A program made the translations under genes and the position numbers. A stretch of DNA of 64,000 nucleotides, from positions 434,001-498,000 of the forward strand of contig CBDIHK010000030.1 in the NCBI GenBank assembly GCA_965279005.1. Reading direction: 5' to 3'. Positions 7,879-15,495 of the stretch are shown here, piece by piece. Origin of the DNA: Planctobacterium sp965279005 (lineage in GTDB: Bacteria; Pseudomonadota; Gammaproteobacteria; Enterobacterales; Alteromonadaceae). The number at the start of each line of letters is the position of its first letter. Within the stretch, counting starts at the first letter, position 1. The notes below the pieces were generated by a model that was not told the origin of the DNA, ran no database searches, and was given only the letters and a program-made list of their open reading frames with translations.

Positions 7879-9292
7879 CCGTGGCAGCCTCCCATCGTTT
7901 TGAAGGTTAAAACCGGCTTAAGCTTTGCGATAACCTCTATCAGCCCAGCGTTCACCAGATCATCAATGATGCTACCGCAATCTTTGTACGCCTGCGGCGC
8001 TTCGTCATAGAGCAGCTCTTTGTCACCACAGATAACGCGGCTACCCAATTCGGTACGATAGAGGTCATCCCGTTTGTATTTGTGGCTCAATCGTTCTTTG
8101 CAATCGCCGCGTTTCCATTTCCTGCCCGCCCCGTGGGCAAGCGAAAAAAGGGCTGCATCTGAGCATGTTGGCATTACCAAATACGAGTAATCACCCCGTG
8201 AGCCGGGGATCACAACGGCGCTTGCATCAGAAGGCGTTGCGCCTTTTCTATGTAACCAGCCGCTTTCACCACCAATGGTTTTTGCGCATACCAGGTTGTG
8301 GTTTACGTCCAATAAACAGGTGCCAACTAACCGGGTGGCATGCAAAAAGCGTTTGGCGATGAGTTCCCGGTTCAGCTCTGCCCAATTAACCGCTTCGTCA
8401 TGGGCTGCGAGATAATCCTTTTGCGCGTTTGTGCCATCAGCCACACCATCGTGATTGTGGTTTTGCACATGCTGCACCAGGATCGATTGGCCCAATCCCC
8501 TAGAGCCGGAGTGAACCAAAAGCTGTATCTGTTTTGGATCAAGCCCGAGTTTTGCCAAGCGTTCCTTGTCCTTCACCTCAACCACTTGCTGGAATTCAGC
8601 GAAGTGGTTGCCGCCGCCAATGGTGCCAAGTGACCTATCGAATAACCTGTTAGTTATGCTCTTTTCAGTTTTTCGCTGGAGGATGTAATCTTGCCAACTG
8701 TCATCCAGTGGTGTTTCTACATCAGCCAGTTTTTTGCTGAGTTTGTCCAAATTCACTTTATTGGTTTTTAGGCTGGTTTGCCAAAGCCCCATGCCACAGC
8801 CAATATCGTTGCCTACCAACGCTGGGTAGACCTTGTTTTTACTGAAAAACGCCGCGCCAATCGGGTAGCCTTTGCCGGGATTAGTACCAATCAGTTGCAA
8901 TATGTGAGCTACTCAGTGGGAATTGAAAGGCGTTTAGGCAAGGCAGATGTTTGACGGTCTAGTGGTGCTAAATCAAAGACATCTAACGCGGCATAAGCGC
9001 CTTTCAAACCCATCTTCGACGTTGCCCAGAGCCATGATCTCTTTGTTGCACGACATTTGAAAGACCACCAGTATTCCTTCAGTCGTGCGCCTCGACCTCA
9101 TGGCTCTGGGACTAACGCTGAGCGATCACATATTGCAACTGATTGGTATACATCGGGCATGCCCGCTACGGCCTTCATGCCTTCTAGCTCAGCGGTTTTA
9201 TTTAGTTGTTGAATTGCCAGGCCTTCTATCCAGGTCTTTTTAGACGCAACAAGGCTGATTTTATCATTTAGTTTTTGTATGGGATTGCCCAT
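7875..9292 (-). pseudogene. rtcB: RtcB2-type RNA ligase, interrupted by a 260-bp inverted-repeat element
   Basis: The gene is in two pieces. The N-terminal 50 or so codons run from ATG at 9292 (MGNPIQKLNDKISL, with a GGAG ribosome binding site) to the family motif AVAGMPDV at about 9149. They then enter the insertion and stop at 9098. The rest resumes at about 8886 as TNPGKGYPIGAAFF and continues to 7875. In an intact RtcB these pieces join as GMPDVHPGKGYPIGA. All metal and guanylylation residues lie in the downstream piece: NDIGCGMG (Asp/Cys), GGGNHF (Asn/His), VHSGSRG (His), DVNHN (His) and HGAGRKW (the His nucleophile). A TTG at 8900 could start a truncated protein of 341 residues, but its first codons come from the element. 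Probably inactive or strongly reduced. Confidence 0.85.
8887..9146. mobile_element. MITE-like element with 21-bp perfect terminal inverted repeats, inserted in rtcB2
   Basis: The 21 bases at 8887-8907 (CCAATCAGTTGCAATATGTGA) are repeated exactly in reverse complement at 9126-9146, and the match continues imperfectly inward (CTCAG on both sides). Each end is flanked by TA (8885-8886 and 9147-9148), as for Tc1/mariner or IS630-type insertions. Shorter internal inverted repeats also exist (TTGAAAGGCG near 8922 against CGCCTTTCAA near 8999; AGAGCCATGA near 9029 against TCATGGCTCT near 9108). It encodes no transposase, only short open stretches. It splits rtcB2 between the GMPDV and NPGKG codons. 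Confidence 0.8.
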
Positions 9293-9606
9293 AGCTCCAA
9301 TTCCTTTTAATGAGGATAAATCTCGGAAAAAATTAAAGTAAATTGGCAGGCCGTGTTGGCCCTGGGCTGCTTTTTAAACGTTATTGTGAAACTAAACGCT
9401 TAGTAGGCTTGGGGCTGGCCTGCAAAGGAATGCGAACGTATTGTCATATTGTATTCTCCTCTGCAAATCGGTTGATGGATTAAAAACAGGGCGAAGTCTA
9501 ATTATGCATGCACATAAAATCAACAATTTATTTTGAGATTGGCAAAGGTGAAGCAAACACCGCAAGCACCTTTGCCACAATGATACTTAATGGAATCGGT
9601 GTTCAG
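9293..9606. other. Intergenic region between rtcB2 and secF
   Basis: This stretch lies upstream of rtcB2 and downstream of secF, both on the minus strand. It holds a 10-bp perfect stem (9541-9550 with 9567-9576, loop 16) about 30 bases after the secF stop. On the minus strand an AGGAG sits before an ATG that opens only 15 codons (to about 9400). I see no longer gene; the 62-codon minus-strand frame here has no family features. Confidence 0.5.
9541..9576 (-). terminator. Possible stem-loop terminator after secF
   Basis: GGCAAAGGTG (9541-9550) pairs perfectly with CACCTTTGCC (9567-9576), placed about 30 bases after the secF stop codon. There is no U-run after it on the minus strand, so it may be an RNA-stabilising hairpin rather than an intrinsic terminator. 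Confidence 0.4.
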
Positions 9607-10539
9607 CTACGGCAAATTATCTAACGCTTCCTCATTGGCTTTCTTTTTTGTATAGAGTTCGACATCTAGCCTGGCAAGTTCTGGAAATGTCGCAGAAATA
9701 CAAATTGACGAGAGTGTGCCCACGACAATGCCACTGAACAAGGCGACTGAAAACCCGAATAAAGGTGTACCTGCCAACCACCAAATACAGGCAATGGTGG
9801 TTAATGTGGTGCCGGAAGTGATCAGCGTTCGGGTAATAGTGTCTGTGATGGCTGAGTTGATCACCTGTGCCAACGATTTTTGCCGGGTAGATTGCATCAG
9901 TTCCCTTATCCGATCGGCGACCACGATAGAGTCATTTAACGAATAGCCAATTATCGCCAATAATCCTGCCAGGATGGTTAGGTTGAATTCCAACTGTGTC
10001 CATGCGAATAGTCCCAGAACTAAAATGACATCGTGGAATAAGGCCATAATTGCCCCCAATGCAAAACGCCATTCAAAGCGCGCCGACAGGTAAAGCATAA
10101 TGATGATGAGAGCGGTCAACATGGCAAGCCCACCTTGCTCTTTTAATTCCTGGCCTATCTGCTTGCCAATGTAATCGGAATCCAATACCTCCAACTGCAC
10201 AGGCTCGGCTAGTTCAGACAGTTGTAACGATAGAACCTCCACCCAGGACTGTACAGTCAGGCCAGAGCCAGTGTCTGGTTGCCTCACAACCCAAGTTGTA
10301 CCGTCATTGGAGCCAGTTAACGCAAATTTTCCATCAATACTGTCAGTGAGAAATTGGGTGATAAGCTGTTTCTCAACAATTTCACTGGTGGCGAACTCGG
10401 TGATAAAACCCCCGGTGAAGTCGATGCCAAGGTTCAAGCCACGGGAAAACAAGCCGAGCATCGCCACTAAAATTAAAGCTAGGCTGAGCAAAAGCCCTGC
10501 TTTACGCAGGTGTGTTAATTTATTGGATATTGGTTTCAT
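9607..10539 (-). CDS. secF: SecF protein-export membrane subunit (second SecDF set)
   Basis: A 310-residue SecF of normal length with six membrane helices: helix 1 at about residues 14-32, the LGIDFTGGF motif after it (37-45), a small periplasmic domain, and helices 2-6 in the C-terminal half, including ALIIIMLYLSARFEWRFALG and GYSLNDSIVVADRIRE, the conserved helix-4 signature. SecF works with SecD to pull secreted proteins across the inner membrane using ion flow. It starts two bases after the position where an unshifted secD would stop (10542), so the pair is one operon. The vemP-like gene upstream points to the regulated SecDF2 paralogue set rather than the housekeeping yajC-secDF. Confidence 0.95.
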   Translation of the reverse strand: MKPISNKLTHLRKAGLLLSLALILVAMLGLFSRGLNLGIDFTGGFITEFATSEIVEKQLITQFLTDSIDGKFALTGSNDGTTWVVRQPDTGSGLTVQSWVEVLSLQLSELAEPVQLEVLDSDYIGKQIGQELKEQGGLAMLTALIIIMLYLSARFEWRFALGAIMALFHDVILVLGLFAWTQLEFNLTILAGLLAIIGYSLNDSIVVADRIRELMQSTRQKSLAQVINSAITDTITRTLITSGTTLTTIACIWWLAGTPLFGFSVALFSGIVVGTLSSICISATFPELARLDVELYTKKKANEEALDNLP

Positions 10540-10541
10540 GA

Positions 10542-12367
10542 TTATGCTCCCTGCCTAGTTTTGTGTGTTGCTTGGTTGGCATAAAAAACATTGGTCAATG
10601 CCCGCGAGATAAATACACCGGCGAACATGCTGGTGAGGATCCCAAGGCCAGGGTAACCGCGAATCCCTTGACCGGCCCATAGCCGATGGAGTACAGGACG
10701 ACTGCGGTTAACAGGGTGGTAATGTTGGCGTCCATTATTGTCGACATGGCATTTCTGTAACCAACATCCACGGCAGCTGCAATGCTTCTACCGCGCTTTC
10801 GTTCTTGTTTTATCCGCTCAAATATAAGCACATTGGTATCTACCGCCATGCCTACCGTTAGCACCAGCCCAGCGATACCGGGCAGGGTCAGCACTACACC
10901 GGGTAGCAGGGACATTAAACCGAGCAAACAAATAAGGTTTAGAAACAATGCACAGTTGGAGATGAGCCCCAGACGCCGATACCAGAGCGCCATAAACAGC
11001 AGGGTAAGGCCAATACCCATAGCCAATGCAAAAAAGCCGTTGCTGATGTTGGTTTCACCTAGCGTTGCACTGATAGTGCGTTCTTTGGAGACGGTAACAG
11101 GCGCAACCAATGAGCCTGCCCGTAACAGCATGACCAGATCACTCGCCGTTTGCGAGCTTGATAGGTTGGTAATACTAAACTGTGAACCCAAAGCCGTTTG
11201 AATGGTTGCAATGTTGATAACCTTGCTTTCTTTAACTGTTTCGCCTTGTGAATTTCGAAAAAATTCAGAGTAAACAGTCACTATTGGCCTGCCAATATTC
11301 TGGGAAGAAAACCGCTGCATTTTATTGCCACCCTCACTATCGAGTGACAGGGCCACCATGGGTATCCCCATTTCGTCATGGCCTGCTTGGGCATGCCGTA
11401 TATGGTCGCCGGTAAAAATAGGCTTTGGATTTACCCGAACTTGCGAACCGTCTTCGGTATTAAAAAGCCTTCCTCCTTGCATTTGAAGTTCATAAAAATC
11501 TAAAGAGGCTGTCGCACCAATAATAGGGCGGGCTTCCTGTGGATTATTGGCACCAGGCAGTTCAATTCGGATTTTGTTAACCCCTTGCCGTTGTATCACG
11601 GCTTCGGTTATCCCCAATTCTTCAATCCGTGCCCTCATGGTAGTCAAGGTTTGCTGCATTACTTCTTGCTTGAACTGCATTTTGTCGGCCTCGTCGAATA
11701 ACAAGGCCATTTGATCATCACCAGCCTTTTGCGCTGTTAAGTTGGGGTAGTGTTGTTGAACAGCTTTGATAAGTGCAGAAACGTTTGACGAGTTTTGATA
11801 GCTGAGGATAACCGTGTGCTGATTATCAAAGGTTACCTGGATGTCCCTAATTCTTTGCTCCCGGAGGTGGGTTTTTATAGATTGGAATAGATTTTGTGTT
11901 TTTTCAGACAATGCATGCTCAATGTCCACATCAAGCACAAACAAGACGCCGCCACTTAAGTCCAGACCGAGCTTGATAGGGGCACCGCCAAGGGACTTTA
12001 GCCATTGCGGTGTCGAGTCTTGCTGCACCAGTTTGACATTGTAGCTGTCCTTGAATTCGCTCGAAAGGAACTTCAGTAAGTCAGAGTTTTGCCCGGCAGA
12101 GTACAATGAAATCAAACTGCGCTGACCATCACTGCTGATGCTTCTCACCTCAAAGCCCTGCTGTTGCAATAGTTGCTGCAGGTCTAATGTTGATAATATG
12201 GGGGATTGTTCGCTGAGAGGCGACATCTGCACTGACGTCAGGCTAGGATAAAAGTTGGGTAGGGCGCTTAGCCCCATAATGATTAACGTTATGACAATGA
12301 CCAGGTATTGCCATATGGAATACCTGTTTCTATTTACTTTTTTAGCTTTTGAGCTATCAAAATTCAT
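10542..12367 (-). pseudogene. secD: SecD protein-export subunit with a -1 frameshift near its C terminus
   Basis: SecD with a first membrane helix (YSIWQYLVIVITLIIMGLSA), the LGLDLSGGVLFVLDVD motif, P1 periplasmic domain and helices 2-6. The start is ATG at 12367 (MNFDSSKAKK); the frame extends 40 codons further upstream, but those overlap the vemP-secD leader. After GYGPVKGFAVTLAL the frame goes wrong at about 10641-10650 and stops at 10595. One missing base in the GGCCTTGGG region would restore the family ending (LGILTSMFAGVFISRALTNV and on to a TAA at 10542-10544). The last helix is therefore lost in the read frame. Sequencing error, real decay, or recoding are all possible. The protein is otherwise full length. 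Confidence 0.85.
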
Positions 12368-12421
12368 CTTCAATTCTCTTAATTTTTGCCCCGCGCATAA
12401 ACGCCAGGAGCCATCAAACCA

Positions 12422-12503
12422 CCGCAAAAAATGCGGAGTATTAACAAGGGGAAATTGACAAGCGCACCACTTGCGGTGCATCCACAAGTTACTTTTGGTG
12501 CGC
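12422..12503 (-). promoter_or_regulatory. Stem-loops between vemP-like gene and secD, possible translational switch
   Basis: On the minus-strand message, 20 bases after the vemP-like stop, GCGCACCA and TGGTGCGC (12496-12503 with 12462-12469) form an 8-bp stem, extended inside by ACTTG/CAAGT (12485-12489 with 12469-12473). A second hairpin follows (CCGCA/TGCGG, 12422-12436). A stretch at 12450-12459 can pair with the purine-rich AAGAGAATTGAAG just before the secD ATG. In Vibrio, the vemP-secDF2 junction folds so that the secD2 ribosome binding site is hidden until VemP stalls. The same arrangement is inferred here; it has not been folded computationally. Confidence 0.5.
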
Positions 12504-12522
12504 TGTTAGAGGTGAATTTTGT

Positions 12523-13035
12523 TTAGTGAAATTTGCGTCTTGAGGCGTAAAGCGTGTTACTGTCCTTCCAGTTGGACAGGCGTGTAGCCGATTTTTGAAA
12601 TGCGCTGATATACCAGGGCGGATCCTGGTCTTGTTGGACTAAATCAGTGAACACCTTGATGGAGGGATCCGGTGGGTTCAGCTCAACAACTAACCAGTAA
12701 ATGGGTTTAGTTTGTAAGTTTTCCCTGAGGAACTGCGAATCTCTACTAAGCGCTTGGGTGCTGAAATCTTTGGGGGCGGGTAATGAGTTTGCTGACCAAT
12801 CCTTCAGTTTGGCAACGAGTAAAGGTGTATCAAGTTTTAGCGGATCTTGTTGCTCAAACTTGATTGAGTTTGCAGCTGTTGTGGCTCGGTCATCGCTATC
12901 AAGGTTAGGTAAATTGACAATTGCTGATGTTTGCTGTTGCTGCTGGTTATCAATTGGCAAGCTTGGGCTGGCTACACTTGAGCCGCCTAATAGCAAAAAA
13001 GATAACAGTAACCACCGACACCAAACTTTTATCAT
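12523..13035 (-). CDS. vemP: VemP-like export-monitoring translation-arrest peptide
   Basis: A 170-residue secretory protein with a clear signal peptide (MIKVWCRWLLLSFLLLGG, cleavage near VAS) and a mostly disordered, Gln/Asp-rich middle. The last residues carry TRLSNWKDSNTLYAS (152-166). This closely matches the arrest motif I recall from Vibrio VemP (RISGWKETNAMYVA), with the Trp 15 residues from the end against 17 in VemP. VemP stalls its own translation when export is weak, for example at low salinity, and so switches on the secD2F2 genes just downstream. Here too the next genes are secD and secF, with stem-loops in the gap. Overall length (159 in VemP) also agrees. Function is inferred from motif, layout and signal peptide. 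Confidence 0.78.
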   Translation of the reverse strand: MIKVWCRWLLLSFLLLGGSSVASPSLPIDNQQQQQTSAIVNLPNLDSDDRATTAANSIKFEQQDPLKLDTPLLVAKLKDWSANSLPAPKDFSTQALSRDSQFLRENLQTKPIYWLVVELNPPDPSIKVFTDLVQQDQDPPWYISAFQKSATRLSNWKDSNTLYASRRKFH

Positions 13036-13252
13036 TGGCTATTTACTTGTTTTAACCTACTAGAATCCTATGTAGGCTGAATAGTGATGATTCATATAAA
13101 ATCAACCGTGCATTGCATAAATCTAAGAACGAATATTAACCTGGCTTTAATAAACAACCGCCATCACGACTGCTTTGCTGAATAAGCTAGCGGTTATCAA
13201 TCCAACACCACCGGCAGTGTTTGCAAGCCACCAAACGGATACTTGGCTGTTT

Positions 13253-14209
13253 TTATAGGATCCTTTCTAGATTTGGCCGATTGGATAGTTGTTCAGGTGT
13301 CACCAAGGCCCAAACCAATCCCATGCGTTGCAGTAAAAGCAACATCCACCAACCCTGATCCCATTGGCCTTTTTCAATCCCCAGTTTGGCAGAACCTGGA
13401 AAGGCGTGATGGTTATTGTGCCAACATTCGCCCATAGTCAAGATACTGGTGAACTTTACATTGTGCCCCTGGATACTAGCGTTATTGATATGCCAGCTTT
13501 TATGGCCGTGATTGTGGGCGAAGTGTCCTATCAGCCAGTGGCCTACTACCAATACTGACACCCTCACTGCGACACCCCAGATCACATAGGGCAGGCCACC
13601 AAAATAAAATAGAACCAATGCGATGGGCAGTTGTTGCCACATCCAATATTTTTCCATCCATCGGTACACAGGGTCGTTGGTGATATCTTGGTCAATTTCG
13701 ATCCGGGGTGGGGTATTTAATTTAATGTCGCAAAACAATTGCCACCAAGCATCATGCCAGAACGAGGTTTGATGACCGAGGAATGGATGGCATTGTGTTT
13801 GCCTTTGTGCCCAATCCCGCAAGTCATGGGTTTTAATCATGCCAAACGGACCGGCCAAGCCCACAATAACACCCAAGTGAACCATGATATACTCCAGCCA
13901 TTTAGGGCATTGGTAGCTTTGATGGATCAGTTTACGGTGCATGCCTAGAGAATGGCCAAAGCACAGGCTAATGCCGGTGGTGACAAGAAACACCGTGATA
14001 GCCTCGATAGAAATGGTCGCAGCACCACCTACAAGTGCGACCGCAAACATGCTTCCCACCCATGCCAGTTTCTGGTTTGATACAGTCACTGTGCCTCTGA
14101 AAGCATTGTTTTTGGGGTCTTCAATAACTCGGCTATTCTCATAGTTAAACGTGGCAGCATTACTCCCTGCTTCACTGGGAACATTTATCTTTTTTGTCAA
14201 CGTGGGCAT
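13253..14209 (-). CDS. Membrane fatty acid (acyl-CoA delta-9-type) desaturase
   Basis: A 318-residue integral-membrane desaturase with the diiron histidine boxes: HSLGMHRKLIH (about residues 85-95), HDLRDWAQRQTQCH (about 128-141) and HNNHHAFP (about 266-273), plus GHFAHNHGH between. Two pairs of membrane helices flank them (around 50-85 and 190-225). Such enzymes put a cis double bond into saturated acyl chains to keep the membrane fluid. The second box is the HDLRDWAQRQ..CH variant, not the plain HDxRDH. It is transcribed away from an ArsR-type regulator 82 bases off, and the shared region holds a strong palindrome, so that regulator may control it. Confidence 0.9.
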   Translation of the reverse strand: MPTLTKKINVPSEAGSNAATFNYENSRVIEDPKNNAFRGTVTVSNQKLAWVGSMFAVALVGGAATISIEAITVFLVTTGISLCFGHSLGMHRKLIHQSYQCPKWLEYIMVHLGVIVGLAGPFGMIKTHDLRDWAQRQTQCHPFLGHQTSFWHDAWWQLFCDIKLNTPPRIEIDQDITNDPVYRWMEKYWMWQQLPIALVLFYFGGLPYVIWGVAVRVSVLVVGHWLIGHFAHNHGHKSWHINNASIQGHNVKFTSILTMGECWHNNHHAFPGSAKLGIEKGQWDQGWWMLLLLQRMGLVWALVTPEQLSNRPNLERIL

Positions 14210-14262
14210 AGCATCATCCCCCTGTAGAGATTATGATAAAGGCTAGTTACATATTTAGGTAA

Positions 14263-14287
14263 TTAACTATTTAGTTAAATATATAAT
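14263..14287. promoter_or_regulatory. Palindromic operator and TATAAT -10 in the desaturase/arsR divergent region
   Basis: TTAACTA-TT-TAGTTAA (14263-14278) is a perfect 7-bp-arm palindrome, followed by TATAAT (14282-14287) three bases before the arsR ATG. ArsR/SdpR regulators often bind AT-rich dyads in their own promoter. The -10 lies so close to the start that the arsR message may be leaderless; no Shine-Dalgarno is visible. Confidence 0.5.
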
Positions 14288-14290
14288 CGA

Positions 14291-14605
14291 ATGGAAGATA
14301 CATTTCAAGCACTCTCATCGGCAGTTCGTCGAAAAATTTTGGCTTACTTGTCTAAAACCAGCTTAACGGCGGGCGAAATTGCACAGCGGTTTGAAATTAG
14401 TAAACCGGCCCTGTCCAAGCACCTCAACATCTTAGAAAACGCCGGTTTAATTGCTGGCGAGAAAAAAGGCCAGTATGTGCATTACTCGTTGGTAAAGGAC
14501 AACTTGTTTGCGTCAATGAACGACTTTTTAGTGAATTTTTGCCCTGAAGGTCGCCCATTGAAAATGGAAAGTGAACAACTGGCAAATAAAAAGGATGAGG
14601 AATAA
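14291..14605 (+). CDS. ArsR/SdpR-family winged-helix transcriptional regulator
   Basis: A 104-residue winged-helix protein. The opening FQALSSAVRRKILAYL and the recognition region GEIAQRFEISKPALSKHLNI (about residues 28-48) are typical of the SdpR-like branch of ArsR repressors; the wing is KKGQYVHYSL. It has no cysteine pair for metal sensing, so the signal is not metal. In Bacillus, SdpR is controlled by being held at the membrane by its partner SdpI. Here the next gene, three bases after the stop, also encodes a membrane protein (FliF-like), which suggests an analogous regulator/membrane-partner pair. It is divergent from the desaturase and probably autoregulated through the palindrome just upstream. 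Confidence 0.88.
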   Translation: MEDTFQALSSAVRRKILAYLSKTSLTAGEIAQRFEISKPALSKHLNILENAGLIAGEKKGQYVHYSLVKDNLFASMNDFLVNFCPEGRPLKMESEQLANKKDEE

Positions 14606-14608
14606 ATA

Positions 14609-15127
14609 ATGGCTGGGCAAGAGCTGGAAACATCATTGACTGCTAAACAAGGCCTATTAGCTGTGGCCTTGGGCATTTGCACCATGCTAGCCATTTTTAT
14701 TGTTGCTTGGGCACAGGAGTCGGAGCCGCCAATCTACCGGCCTTTGGTGCAAGATATCAAGCTGGTGGATTCGGTTAAAATCGCCGATGTACTGGAACAA
14801 AATAACATCCAATACATTACCGATATTAAAGCCCACATGATTTTTGTGGCGCAGGCGGATAATGTTAGGGCGCGCATTGCACTTGCCAGGGTGGGCATTG
14901 AAATTGACTATCCAACCAATATACCGGTAAGGGAACTGGCAAAAGTCTGCGCCGACGCTTTGCCACAAATAGAACCACCTACCGAGATCCCCCTGTGGGA
15001 GCAGCGCTGGGCAATGAGGGCGCTAAAACTGGTTATGGGTGGTTTAATAATGGTCGTGTTAATCTTGGCTGTGGTTCGGCCAATGCTAAAAGAGCTTATT
15101 TATCCAAATGATAAAGACGTTGGATAA
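14609..15127 (+). CDS. Miniature FliF/YscJ-like two-helix membrane protein
   Basis: A 172-residue protein that looks like FliF with its middle removed. It has an N-terminal membrane helix (about residues 15-36) and a small domain with the first ring-building pattern of FliF (PIYRPLVQDIKLVDSVKIAD, then IFVAQADNVRARIALARVGI; about 43-105). After a short spacer comes a C-terminal helix ending in VVRPMLKELI (about 137-165), matching the second FliF helix, whose flank normally reads RPll. FliF is usually over 500 residues; RBM2, RBM3 and the FliG-binding tail are missing. ATG at 14609 follows the ArsR gene by three bases with GAGG before it. No other flagellar gene is near. Function unknown; perhaps a membrane partner of the regulator. 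Confidence 0.7.
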   Translation: MAGQELETSLTAKQGLLAVALGICTMLAIFIVAWAQESEPPIYRPLVQDIKLVDSVKIADVLEQNNIQYITDIKAHMIFVAQADNVRARIALARVGIEIDYPTNIPVRELAKVCADALPQIEPPTEIPLWEQRWAMRALKLVMGGLIMVVLILAVVRPMLKELIYPNDKDVG

Positions 15128-15495
15128 ATAAAAATCAATGGATGTGTAATCGATAAAGGATAAGGAGACATGATCAACTTTGGTCTCGATGAACGGTAGG
15201 TAAATAACTCCGTTTTTCAGCTGCCACTTGGGGAGTGGGGCAAATAATGATGAAAAGCTCATACATAAGTGGGAACTTTGGCCAATTGATATAGATATTA
15301 GGTTACCAATTGCATATAGTCACAATCCTAGTGACTGTCTCATTGCACACAATTTAAAAGTATTGGGAAGTTTCTAGAACAAACCGGAGGTTGTGCGGGT
15401 GAATACGCACAAAAGCTTTACTTCATAAAGGGAACTTGTATTGAGCGCCATCAACGCGCAATTGTAACCTGAGTAAGTTAAGGCATATATCCATC
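15128..15495. other. 368-base intergenic region
   Basis: No real gene is seen. AAGGAG precedes an ATG at 15170 that opens only nine codons (MINFGLDER), and GGAGG at 15386-15390 precedes a GTG with eight codons. A 7-bp stem (TTGTGCG/CGCACAA, 15391-15412) overlaps the latter. These could be leader peptides or chance. Confidence 0.4.

Noticed and set aside
7875..8900. Minus-strand frame from TTG 8900 as an intact RtcB
   Set aside because: Its first codons come from the terminal inverted repeat of the inserted element; the true N-terminal codons are at 9149-9292. Listed as an interrupted gene.
8921..9060. Open stretches inside the MITE-like element as a small gene
   Set aside because: Short frames exist on both strands (for example one ending LPKRLSIPTE) but none has a ribosome binding site or known family; possibly a decayed element end.
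9392..9580. 62-codon minus-strand frame before rtcB2
   Set aside because: Cys/Leu-rich with no ribosome binding site at its start and no recognisable family.
12368..12487. 40-codon N-terminal extension of SecD
   Set aside because: The extra residues (MWMHRKWCACQF...) come before the conserved SecD start and overlap the stem-loop leader; ATG at 12367 gives the normal N terminus.
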